64,000 nucleotides of DNA from an uncultured Parabacteroides sp. (lineage in GTDB: Bacteria; Bacteroidota; Bacteroidia; Bacteroidales; Tannerellaceae): positions 1 to 64,000 of the forward strand of contig CASEMX010000006.1 in the NCBI GenBank assembly GCA_949289155.1, read 5' to 3'. The position numbers were made by a program, and so were the translations under genes. The notes under the pieces are model-generated. The model had not been told where the DNA came from. It saw only the letters and a program-made list of their open reading frames with translations, and did no database searches. Below are positions 37,427 through 45,967 of the stretch, in pieces (the first letter of the stretch is position 1; each line of letters starts with the position of its first letter).

Positions 37427-39252
37427 ATGAGGAAGATTTTTATCTATTTGCTTTATGTCATGTTGTTGGGATTCCTGCCGACAACCGCCTCGGCGATGCA
37501 GATATTTGTCGAAACGCTCACCGGAAAGCGTATCACGCTGGAGGTGGAGCCTACGGATAAGATTGAGGATGTAAAGGCGAAGATTCAGGACAAAGAGGGT
37601 ATCCTGCCGGAATTGCAGATATTGATTCTCTCCGGGGAAGTATTGGAGGATGATAAAACGTTGCAGGATTATTCTATACAGAAGGATTCGGAGTTGGAAC
37701 TTTTTTCTCTTGTTATCTCCTCTGCAAAACAACTGGAACGCTTGGCTGAGTTGGTGAATGAGGGCAACGACTTCAGCGGTAAGACCATCTACTTGGAAAA
37801 TGATATTACCCTTGACTGCGATGAGGATGAGGAAAATCAATGGACTGCGATAGGAAGCAACAGCAATCCCTTCAAAGGCACATTTGATGGACAGGGGCAT
37901 ACCATTAGTGGCATCTATATCGATAATGAAGAAGACTATCAAGGGCTCTTTGGTTATATAGAGAGTGCTACGATACAGAACCTCTCGGTGATGGATAGTT
38001 ATATTAAAGCAAGAAATTATGTTGGCGGTATTGTGGGGAGTAGTTACAATTATAGTAAGGTGATTAAGTGTTCTTATAATGGTGAGCTGAACGGGACATA
38101 TTCTTACATTGGCGGCATTGTGGGCTATAACAATCTTTATAGTATAGTATCGAATTGCTCCAATAGTGGTAAGGTGAGCGGAGTAGGTGCTTCTGTTGGC
38201 GGTATCGTGGGATTGGTCAGCAACAGTAGTGAGGTGTTGAACTGCTCCAACAGGGGAATGGTGATAGGAAGAGGAGCTAAAGTCGGCGGAATTGTGGGGA
38301 ATAATTATTATGGAGAAAAGGTATCGAACTGCTACTATTTAGAGGGTACTTGCAATAAAGGTATTGGCTCTGGTTCAGGAGAAGCAGAGGAGAAAACCGA
38401 AGAAGAATACAAAAGTGGCGCGGTGGCGTATCTACTCGACCCTGAAGGGGATACTTGGGGACAAATTATAGGCACGGTAAATCTCGTGCCCCTCGCTTGT
38501 TTGAGTGAGGAGGAGAAAGTAGCGTGCAAGGTATATGCTGTAACCCTTAGCTACGAGGAAATGACAGAAACTAAGTATGGTAATAGCGATACCCCAATCA
38601 CTCCGCCAACTGCTCCGGAGGGTTTCATTTATACATGGGAGCCGGAGTTGCCAGCCACTTTCGGCGAGATAGGAGACGAAACGACATTTACGGCTACACT
38701 TGTTGAAGAGCCGGAAGAACCCGAAGAACCGGAAACTCCAGACCCTGAAGAGCCGGAAACTCCAGTCATCCCGGACATGCCCGACTATTATAATATAATG
38801 ATAGACGAATGCGAGGGCGTGACGGTCGATGCCAGCACCAATGTAGTGCGCGAAGGAACCAGCATGTCCTTTACGGTGGAGGTAGCCGAAGGTTATACGG
38901 CGGAAGAGATGGTGGTGAAGGTGAAACGCAGCCTGTTCGGTTATACGGAAACCGTAGAGCAAACGAGGAGGGCGTGTATGAAGTCAAGAATATCTACACC
39001 GATATCTACATTACGGTGGACGGCGTAGCAGAGGAGACCCCGACCGGCATCGAAGCCATCGAAGGCGCAAAGGTATATGCCCAAGAGGGCGCGATTTATG
39101 TCCGGACTCCGCAGCGTGCGCTCGTCACGATTGTCTCGATGAACGGAAGGGTAGTGAAGAGCAACGAGCAAATCGGACTGCAGCGATATGACCTGCCGCG
39201 CGGCCTCTATATTATATGTATAGGTGAGGAGCGGTTCAAGGTAAGGAACTAA
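37427..39252 (+). CDS. Secreted ubiquitin-GLUG protein with T9SS-type tail, frameshifted
   Basis: A signal peptide (residues 1-23, ending TTASA) is followed immediately by a ubiquitin domain (24 to about 95). Over its first 69 residues, 49 match human ubiquitin. Lys11, 27, 29, 33 and 63, Leu8 and Ile44 are kept; Lys6 and Lys48 are Glu; the diglycine end is absent. GLUG-type repeats (about 170-300, each with VGGIVG), an acidic Pro-rich linker, a beta-domain and a C-terminal sorting-type domain (ending [17 protein letters not shown]) follow. The last two parts are split by a frameshift at 38960-38961, where one base seems lost; without correction the frame ends at 39028. The layout predicts export and surface anchoring or release. 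Confidence 0.85.
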
Positions 39253-39260
39253 TCCGAGTG

Positions 39261-39311
39261 CCGGCCGGAATCGGGGAGATATTCCGGAGGATATCCCCTG
39301 ATTCCGGTCGG
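39261..39311 (+). terminator. Long hairpin after the ubiquitin-like gene
   Basis: CCGGCCGGAATC (39261-39272) pairs with GATTCCGGTCGG (39300-39311), continued by GGGG/ATAT with ATATCCCC inside. It starts 8 bases after the stop codon. The T-tract is weak, so it may stabilise the mRNA end instead. Confidence 0.6.
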
Positions 39312-39369
39312 TCTATTGCCATTTCCGTTTCTTTTTGTACCTTAGTCGGCAAAATCAGACAAAGGAAAA

Positions 39370-40269
39370 ATGAAAATCAACGGATATTTTGCCGGACAAT
39401 CGGCGGTAGTGCAATTCTTTGCGCTTTTGTTGTTTATTTTAGGCGGGAATCTCATCTCGTCGGTTTTGGGACTGACACTGTTCTATTCGATACATGGCAC
39501 ACAAGCCTCGATGGAACAGTATCCCGATATGCTCCGGTTGCTGCAGTTCATCTCGGCAATCGGCACGTTCTTGGTCCCGTCGCTTGCCTTGGCGTGGCTC
39601 TTCAGCCGTCAGCCCAAAGACTATTTGCAAATACGGAAGATAAAGGAGGGGCAGACGGTCGCGTGGGTATTGCTGAGCATGGTGTGTATCGTTCCGCTGA
39701 TTAATTTGCTGACCTATTGGAACGGGAGCCTGAGTCTGCCGGAATGGGCAGCCCCGGTTGAGGCATGGATGCGCCAGCAGGAGGACACGATGCAGCATTT
39801 CACGGAGCTGCTGATTTATGGCGGCGGGTTCTCTCCGCTGCTTTCCAACCTGATTGTTGTCGCACTGACCGCCGCCGTCACCGAAGAGTTCCTGTTCCGG
39901 GGCGCATTGCAGCGCATTATCGGGCAATGGACCGCGAATCCGCACGTGGTTATCTGGATTGCCGCCATCATCTTCAGTGCCTTCCATCTGCAATTCTACG
40001 GATTTATTCCCCGAATGCTTTTAGGCGCCTATTTCGGCTATCTGTTGTTGTGGAGCCGGAGCATCTGGTTGCCAGTGTGCGCCCATTTCTTCAATAATGC
40101 CCTTAGTGTGATTGTCATGTCCAATGTGTCGCTGAAAGAGTACGAGCTGCTGACCGGAGAGGTCAGCGAAGCCACAGCGGGCGCGTTGGTTCTGCCGGCA
40201 ATTATCGGTACGGTTGCCTTCCTGCTGGTAGCATGGAAGCTGCGGAAAGAGCTGTCCGCCGGCCTATAA
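39370..40269 (+). CDS. CPBP family intramembrane glutamic endopeptidase
   Basis: 299 residues with about eight hydrophobic segments. The family's catalytic motifs are present: [11 protein letters not shown] (motif 1), [23 protein letters not shown] (motif 2) and CAHFFNN (motif 3). CPBP proteases cut within membranes; the eukaryotic relatives process CAAX proteins, and bacterial ones are linked to bacteriocin immunity or signalling. The substrate is unknown. Its stop codon overlaps that of the convergent lptB gene by 6 bases. Confidence 0.9.
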   Translation: MKINGYFAGQSAVVQFFALLLFILGGNLISSVLGLTLFYSIHGTQASMEQYPDMLRLLQFISAIGTFLVPSLALAWLFSRQPKDYLQIRKIKEGQTVAWVLLSMVCIVPLINLLTYWNGSLSLPEWAAPVEAWMRQQEDTMQHFTELLIYGGGFSPLLSNLIVVALTAAVTEEFLFRGALQRIIGQWTANPHVVIWIAAIIFSAFHLQFYGFIPRMLLGAYFGYLLLWSRSIWLPVCAHFFNNALSVIVMSNVSLKEYELLTGEVSEATAGALVLPAIIGTVAFLLVAWKLRKELSAGL

Positions 40270-41016
40270 ATCCTTTTTCCGCAGGACGAAGTCTTTTCCT
40301 AAATACTTCTCACGGACGATTTCGTTCTCAGCCAACTGCTCGGCTGTCCCTTGGAACAGGACTTTCCCTTCGAACAACAGATAAGCCCGGTCGCAGATAC
40401 TGAGGGTTTCATAAACGTTATGGTCGGTAATCAGGATACCGATGTTCTTATGGCGCAAACGGGCGACGATTGTCTGGATATCCTGCACGGCAATCGGGTC
40501 AACACCGGCAAACGGTTCATCCAGCATGATGAATTTCGGATTAATTGCCAAGCAACGCGCGATTTCCGCCCGTCGGCGCTCTCCACCCGATAGGCGGTCG
40601 CCCAGATTCTTCCGCACTTTCTGCAAACCGAACTCAGCAATCAGGCTTTCCAACTTCTCCTGTTGATATTCCTTTGTCGTATCAGTCATTTCCAATACGG
40701 AGCGGATATTATCCTCTACGGTCATTTTGCGGAAGATAGAAGCCTCTTGTGCCAAATAACCGATTCCGCACCGGGCGCGCTTATAGACCGGGAACTTAGT
40801 AATCTCCATGTCGTTCAGGAATATCTTTCCTTCGTTGGGCGTAACCAATCCGACGGTCATATAAAACGTTGTTGTCTTACCTGCACCGTTCGGTCCCAGC
40901 AAACCGACGATTTCTCCCTGCTTTACATTAATCGAAACATGGTTTACCACCGTTCTTGCCCGGTATTTCTTCACCAAATCTTCTGTCCGAAGAATCATTT
41001 GTTGCTCTTCCGCCAT
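40264..41016 (-). CDS. lptB: LPS export ABC transporter ATP-binding protein LptB
   Basis: 250 residues. Walker A is GPNGAGKTT near residue 40, the signature [15 protein letters not shown], and Walker [17 protein letters not shown]; the last with FAGVDP is typical of LptB. LptB powers extraction of lipopolysaccharide from the inner membrane by LptFG. A -7 box lies 26 bases upstream. It is distant here from the OstA-like gene at 550, so the Lpt parts are scattered. Confidence 0.93.
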   Translation of the reverse strand: MAEEQQMILRTEDLVKKYRARTVVNHVSINVKQGEIVGLLGPNGAGKTTTFYMTVGLVTPNEGKIFLNDMEITKFPVYKRARCGIGYLAQEASIFRKMTVEDNIRSVLEMTDTTKEYQQEKLESLIAEFGLQKVRKNLGDRLSGGERRRAEIARCLAINPKFIMLDEPFAGVDPIAVQDIQTIVARLRHKNIGILITDHNVYETLSICDRAYLLFEGKVLFQGTAEQLAENEIVREKYLGKDFVLRKKDL

Positions 41017-41041
41017 ATTGCTTTTTCATTCTTTGTGGATG

Positions 41042-41049
41042 CAAAGATA
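41042..41049 (-). promoter_or_regulatory. Candidate lptB -7 box
   Basis: On the minus strand it reads TATCTTTG, with a weak TTTC about 20 bases upstream. Confidence 0.5.
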
Positions 41050-41152
41050 ATGCAAGTCGGGAATCGGACGAAATGAGTTTGCGTTTTTCTGCTCCGAGGG
41101 GCATATCTCTGCTTTTTTCAGCAAAGGAACGGAAATATTTTCAAAAGAGGAA

Positions 41153-41182
41153 GTTGAAATACGGGAATTTGAGCTACCTTTG
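41153..41182 (+). promoter_or_regulatory. mlaE promoter
   Basis: GTTG at 41153-41156 lies 18 bases before TACCTTTG (41175-41182), a full -7 match. The start codon follows 29 bases later. Confidence 0.6.
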
Positions 41183-41211
41183 TCCGTTCAATCGAGAAAA
41201 TAAAAGGAAAA

Positions 41212-41961
41212 ATGATTGTAAAAGCATTGCATCAAGTAGGCGAATACATGCTGCTCATGAGGAAATGTATCACCTTTCCGGACCGTTGGAGCATGTTCTT
41301 TAAACAATTAATAAAGGAAATATATAAGTTAGGCGTCGATTCGCTCTGGATTGTGGTGATTATCTCTATTTTTATCGGTACGGTGATTGCTATCCAGATT
41401 TCGTTGAACATCAGTTCGCCTTTAATCCCGAAATTCACCATTGGTTATACGACCCGCGAGATTATTTTGCTGGAGTTCTCCTCATCCATTATGGCATTGA
41501 TTCTTGCCGGAAAGGTGGGCAGTAACATTGCTTCCGAGATTGGAACCATGCGTGTTACCGAACAGATAGACGCCATGGAAATAATGGGCGTCAATTCCGC
41601 CAATTTCCTGATACTCCCGAAGATGGTCGGTATGATGGTTTTCATTCCGGTCTTGGTTATCTTCAGTATGTTTACCGGCATCTTGGGTGGTATAGCCGCA
41701 AGTTACTCCTCAGGAACCAATATGACGCCCGCCTCTTTCGAGTTTGGATTGCAGTTTTACTTTAATCAGTTCTATATTTGGTATTCGATTATTAAATCGG
41801 TGGTTTATGCGTTCATTATCTCTTCGATTGCCGCCTATTTCGGCTACAATGTGCGGGGCGGGGCGCTCGAAGTGGGAAAAGCAAGCACGAATGCGGTCGT
41901 AATGAGCAGTATCATGATTCTGCTTGCCGATTTGGTATTAACAAGTATAATGTTGACTTGA
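41212..41961 (+). CDS. mlaE: MlaE-type ABC transporter permease
   Basis: 249 residues with about five or six membrane segments. The block LILAGKVGSNIASEIGTMRVTEQIDAMEIMG is the MlaE/YrbE signature, including the EQIDAMEIMG stretch. MlaE permeases move phospholipids between the inner and outer membrane with the MlaF ATPase and an MCE-domain protein. The MCE partner is not adjacent here. The mlaF-like gene follows after 7 bases. Confidence 0.92.
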   Translation: MIVKALHQVGEYMLLMRKCITFPDRWSMFFKQLIKEIYKLGVDSLWIVVIISIFIGTVIAIQISLNISSPLIPKFTIGYTTREIILLEFSSSIMALILAGKVGSNIASEIGTMRVTEQIDAMEIMGVNSANFLILPKMVGMMVFIPVLVIFSMFTGILGGIAASYSSGTNMTPASFEFGLQFYFNQFYIWYSIIKSVVYAFIISSIAAYFGYNVRGGALEVGKASTNAVVMSSIMILLADLVLTSIMLT

Positions 41962-41968
41962 TGAAATT

Positions 41969-42751
41969 ATGATTGAAGTTAAGAATATAACGAAGTCGTT
42001 CGAAGGAAGAGCCGTCCTTAAGAACATCAATGCGGTTTTCGAGAATGGAAAGACCAACCTGATTATCGGGCGAAGCGGCTCGGGAAAGACCGTAATGATT
42101 AAAAACATCATCGGACTGATGCGCCCCGATAGTGGGCAGATTCTTTATGATGGGCGAGACCTTACTTCGATGAATAAATCGGAACTGAAGGCGCTCAGAA
42201 AGGAGATGGGGATGCTTTTTCAGGGCTCCGCGCTGTTCGATAGTATGACCGTTCTGGAAAATGTCATGTTTCCTTTGGATATGTTCTCCAACGCTACCTC
42301 CAAAGAACGGCTCAAACGTGCCGAATTCTGCTTAGACCGTGTCAACCTCTCGGAAGCCGGTCATCTTTATCCGTCGGAAATCAGCGGCGGTATGATGAAA
42401 CGTGCCGCCATCGCCCGCGCCATCTCCTTGAATCCGAAATATTTGTTCTGCGACGAGCCGAACTCCGGCTTGGACCCGAAGACCTCGTTGGTCATCGATG
42501 ATTTGATTCACGACATAACCGTCGAGTTCAACATGACGACCGTTATTAATACGCACGACATGAACTCGGTGATGAATATCGGCGACAATATCATCTTTAT
42601 CCGCGAAGGAATAAAAGAATGGGAAGGCAATAAGGAGCAGGTCATCACTTCCGACAATAAAGCCCTGAATGATTTCATCTTTGCTTCCGACCTGTTCCGG
42701 AAAGTAAAGGAGGTCGAAGAGGAAGAGTTGAAGGAAGGACATAAAATGTAG
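41969..42751 (+). CDS. mlaF: MlaF-type ABC transporter ATPase
   Basis: 260 residues. Walker A is GRSGSGKTV near residue 35. The signature region is ISGGMMKRAAIARAI and Walker B YLFCDEPNSGLDP, as in the MlaF/YrbF group where MxKRxAxARA follows SGGM. It drives lipid transport with the MlaE permease upstream. The C-terminus is acidic/basic. Array C starts 11 bases after the stop codon. Confidence 0.92.
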   Translation: MIEVKNITKSFEGRAVLKNINAVFENGKTNLIIGRSGSGKTVMIKNIIGLMRPDSGQILYDGRDLTSMNKSELKALRKEMGMLFQGSALFDSMTVLENVMFPLDMFSNATSKERLKRAEFCLDRVNLSEAGHLYPSEISGGMMKRAAIARAISLNPKYLFCDEPNSGLDPKTSLVIDDLIHDITVEFNMTTVINTHDMNSVMNIGDNIIFIREGIKEWEGNKEQVITSDNKALNDFIFASDLFRKVKEVEEEELKEGHKM

Positions 42752-42762
42752 GGAGCAAATAA

Positions 42763-42910
42763 TCGGACAACAGCTGTTGTCCGAATGTATCACAGCTGTT
42801 GTCCGTATGTAACTCAACTGTTGTCCGATTGTTACACAGTTGTTGTCCGATTCTTTGCTCGGCAGCTTTCTGACGAAAGGTCGGGAGAAAAAAGGGAAAA
42901 GGTCGGACAG
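42763..42910. repeat. Array C: palindrome, three further 22-nt units and leader
   Basis: In inverted orientation relative to A and B. The palindrome CGGACAACAGCTGTTGTCCG (with one flanking base each side, 42763-42784) is followed by units at 42785, 42807 and 42829, then the leader to GGTCGGACAG (42901-42910). Array D at 50781-50906 is identical to this apart from lacking one 22-nt unit. It lies between convergent genes. Confidence 0.92.
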
Positions 42911-42963
42911 AATAAGAAAAAGAATCGTCCCTATTGTCCATTCTTACGGCAATAGGGACGATT
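42911..42963 (-). terminator. Terminator of the SusC/SusD locus
   Basis: A perfect 14-bp stem: 42923-42936 (AATCGTCCCTATTG) and 42950-42963. On the minus strand it is followed by CTTTTTCTTATTC. It lies 15 bases after the phosphoesterase stop. Confidence 0.8.
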
Positions 42964-42978
42964 TGTAAAGCAGCAGGC

Positions 42979-44052
42979 TTATTTGATGACGATATCGAAT
43001 TGGTCACAAGCTCCGGTCCGGTGCGCCAAATGTTTGGTTGCTGGCGAAATACCGAAAAGAGGAGAATAGGTCTTGACCTTGATTGTTTTCCCGTCCGGCA
43101 TAAATTCCAAAATCCTCAGCCATCCGTCTCCGCCATTGCCTTCCCAGCCTCCACCGAGTACCTGTACGTTAAACATCATTTGATGCACCTCTTTTCCTGA
43201 GGCGTTATGATCGACTCGATAAGCGACAGAATTTTCGAAATCGCCCGGTTTTCCGGTATGTCCGCAAATCACCAAGCGGATATTGTTGGAAGGTTCAATT
43301 AATTTCTTCCAAATATCTTCTCCCCAGTTGCGCGGAGAGATTGTGTAACTTTCGTTTTCAATCCGTTCTCCTGTCTTTTCTCTCAAAAAAGAGTGCGTCA
43401 TGAAAATAACCTTATGATTTTTGTATTGCGGTTCGGCAATTAGCTTTTTCGCCCAATCGAGCACCTCGTTTCTTGGGGCAAATTCGGTCGTAATTACCAA
43501 GATTTTTCCCCAATTCGGATGATTAAACTCAAAAGCCGCGTTTTCGATTGAAGCAATGCCGTTTCTATTGGGGAATGCACTGACGCAGATATCCCTCCAT
43601 GCTGTATTCCTTTCAAAAGGAAAGTAGTCCGGAAAATGGGTTATCCCGTTTTCTGCGCGTTGATATCCGTAATCATGGTTCCCCGGAGAGATGATGTAAG
43701 GAACTTTACCGTCCAATCTTTTGAAAGAATGGGATACGGCTTCCCACATTTCGCGGCTGGTCTGATTGAGCATCTTCCGATTCCTTACGATATTCTCGTT
43801 TTGCTCGACAAGGTCGCCGGTACATAAAACGGCTTGTATGTTTAAATTGTCAATATTATCAGCAATCCAAGCCGTGCATAAATCGAATAAAGGCTGATTT
43901 AGGTCATATTTAATGTACCCTTGAGGATCTCCCAACAAAATCATTGAAAAAGAGTTGGGATTATCCAGATGTTGCTGGTCCGCCCTGTCTTGTGCTTGGG
44001 TAATATTCAGCAATCCAAGCAAACAACCGATGAAAAATACAAATCGTCTCAT
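42979..44052 (-). CDS. Calcineurin-like metallophosphoesterase, exported
   Basis: 357 residues with a signal peptide ending TQAQ. The five metal-site blocks are in order: GDPQGY (the usual GDxH is GDPQ here), TGDLVE, GNHDYG, THSF and CGHTG. These proteins hydrolyse phosphodi- or monoesters with two metal ions. It is the last gene of the SusC/SusD operon (16 bases after susD), so it probably acts on the ligand the pair takes up, such as a phosphorylated glycan or nucleotide. The substrate is unknown. Confidence 0.85.
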   Translation of the reverse strand: MRRFVFFIGCLLGLLNITQAQDRADQQHLDNPNSFSMILLGDPQGYIKYDLNQPLFDLCTAWIADNIDNLNIQAVLCTGDLVEQNENIVRNRKMLNQTSREMWEAVSHSFKRLDGKVPYIISPGNHDYGYQRAENGITHFPDYFPFERNTAWRDICVSAFPNRNGIASIENAAFEFNHPNWGKILVITTEFAPRNEVLDWAKKLIAEPQYKNHKVIFMTHSFLREKTGERIENESYTISPRNWGEDIWKKLIEPSNNIRLVICGHTGKPGDFENSVAYRVDHNASGKEVHQMMFNVQVLGGGWEGNGGDGWLRILEFMPDGKTIKVKTYSPLFGISPATKHLAHRTGACDQFDIVIK

Positions 44053-44068
44053 AATCGTAATTTAATTA

Positions 44069-45955
44069 TTAGTCTTGCCAACCCGGGTTTTGAGTCAGAT
44101 TCGAATTCATTTCTCTTTCTTTTGCCGGAATAGGCCAAACGCTTACATATTCTCCCACACTAAGATGCGTATAGGTCGTTTCTCCCCACATTTGCATCAT
44201 GCCATTTGTGTTGAGCTCTCCTACTTGTCCGGAAGAATGGTCCCTGAATTTCCTGTCATACCATGTTCCCCAGCGGAGTTCATTAAAGAACATGGAATCT
44301 TCTCCGCCCAATTCCACGTAAAATTCCCGGCGAATACGTTGACGCATATCTTCTTGCCCTTTGACTGTCGTAGCCGGATAAGCCGGGTCATTCAGTAAAA
44401 CATGTCCAGCACGCCGTCTTACCATGTTAACATAGGTGATTGCTTCATCTGTTCTCCCTAATTCATTCAGGCACTCGGCTCTTCGGAGCAGAATCTCAGC
44501 GTAGCGGCAAAGAATGATATCTTCTTCATAAACCCATCTTGTGGTGCATTCATCATATTCTGGAACATATTTCCGCCAAAGGTAATAAAACTTGGAATTG
44601 GTATCCGTACGAATGTCATAAGGTTCTCCTGCATCCAAAATATAAGGCCAACGTAGCGTCCAAGTATGGTTTCCTACACCTGCTTCATTGCCATTATAAG
44701 TGGAATAAGGTGTAATTATCGATTGCATCAGTCGCGGATCTCTGTCTTCATAAGCTTTTTTGATTCTTTCTTCGTTCCCTTGGTCAAGATACTTGCTCAT
44801 GTCAGCACCATAAGCCACCATATTGTTGTAAAGAGTTTTATAATCGGAAGTGGCTTCCGTATCTCCCCATACGCCGTTCCCGGATTGGAGCCCGTCACGA
44901 AGGAAAAAGGCAACCCTTTCTTGGGGAGTCATCGAATGCCACCCCGGACAATACTTCTCCCAATCAAACTCTGAACCGTCTGCACACTCGAACATTTCTA
45001 CAAAAGCTGGATTAGGAATATAATTGTTCCAAGCGGAGCCTCCGGTTACCCGGTTCCCATAATTAATCGCTCTGGGATTTCCCATACCGGTGGTTTCTAT
45101 GCATTGAACGGAGAAAATCATTTCATCGCATTGTTCATTCGCCGGTTTAAAAAGCTGGAAGAAATCATCATTTCCCGGAGCACCGTTGCTCGGACTGTAT
45201 AATGCGTATCCCAAATTCTCAATCGCTTCAAAATCGGATAGGGCTTTTTCGTAATCGCCTAAGAATTGGTAGGCTTGACCTCTGAATGCATAAGCAGCTC
45301 CTTTGGTTATATGTCCGTAATTGGTATCTCCTTGGGCATATTTGTTGGGGAGGTTAGGCTCGTTGATACAATCTGTCAGGTCAGAAATTACTTGATTCCA
45401 TACTTCTTCTTCCGTCGAACGAGGTTTGGTCGCTTCGATTGGATCCACATTTTCCGTATAAATGGGAACACCTCTCCAAAGAACATTTAAATGGAAGTAA
45501 GCCCAAGCGCGTAAGAACTTGCATTCGGCTTTCAATTGTGCTTTTTCTCCGTCATCCATTTCCGGAACTTTGTCGATATTATTGATTACATCGTTTGCCC
45601 GATATACAATTGTGTAATAATATTTGTAATGAATAGAGACTTCATTTGTCGATGGAGTACAAGAGCCTGTTGTTACAAAGCAATTCGTCCTCCAATTTAT
45701 GTCAAGGTCCATTACTGACGACATAGTGTCGAATACGATGCCCTGTGCTTGATCGTAGTTTTTGGAATATTTATCGTACAATCCGTTGTAAACCCCTATC
45801 GCTGCGGCACGGGCCAACACTGGACTTTCCCATACACCGGAACTCGAAATGCTATTGCTGGGCGTTGTATCAAGTAAATTGGAATCACAACCAGAAATAC
45901 CCAATATTATTGCTCCGGTAACGGTTATAATTATATTTTTAATCGTTCTTTTCAT
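44069..45955 (-). CDS. SusD/RagB family nutrient-binding lipoprotein
   Basis: 628 residues. The lipidated Cys is residue 23 in LGISGC. The tetratricopeptide-like region includes CKFLRAWAYFHLNVLWRGVPI, a hallmark of SusD, and the C-terminal region has ILLRRAECLNELGRTDEAI and VWPIPAKEREMNSNLTQNPGW. SusD proteins form the lid over the SusC channel at the cell surface and capture the substrate. It is paired with the SusC gene upstream (12-base gap). Confidence 0.96.
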   Translation of the reverse strand: MKRTIKNIIITVTGAIILGISGCDSNLLDTTPSNSISSSGVWESPVLARAAAIGVYNGLYDKYSKNYDQAQGIVFDTMSSVMDLDINWRTNCFVTTGSCTPSTNEVSIHYKYYYTIVYRANDVINNIDKVPEMDDGEKAQLKAECKFLRAWAYFHLNVLWRGVPIYTENVDPIEATKPRSTEEEVWNQVISDLTDCINEPNLPNKYAQGDTNYGHITKGAAYAFRGQAYQFLGDYEKALSDFEAIENLGYALYSPSNGAPGNDDFFQLFKPANEQCDEMIFSVQCIETTGMGNPRAINYGNRVTGGSAWNNYIPNPAFVEMFECADGSEFDWEKYCPGWHSMTPQERVAFFLRDGLQSGNGVWGDTEATSDYKTLYNNMVAYGADMSKYLDQGNEERIKKAYEDRDPRLMQSIITPYSTYNGNEAGVGNHTWTLRWPYILDAGEPYDIRTDTNSKFYYLWRKYVPEYDECTTRWVYEEDIILCRYAEILLRRAECLNELGRTDEAITYVNMVRRRAGHVLLNDPAYPATTVKGQEDMRQRIRREFYVELGGEDSMFFNELRWGTWYDRKFRDHSSGQVGELNTNGMMQMWGETTYTHLSVGEYVSVWPIPAKEREMNSNLTQNPGWQD

Positions 45956-45967
45956 AATTCTATAAGT

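Noticed and set aside
38945..38975. Programmed -1 frameshifting in the ubiquitin-GLUG gene
   Set aside because: GAG CAA ACG offers no X-XXY-YYZ slip site and no obvious downstream structure; a lost base (mutation or assembly error) is simpler.
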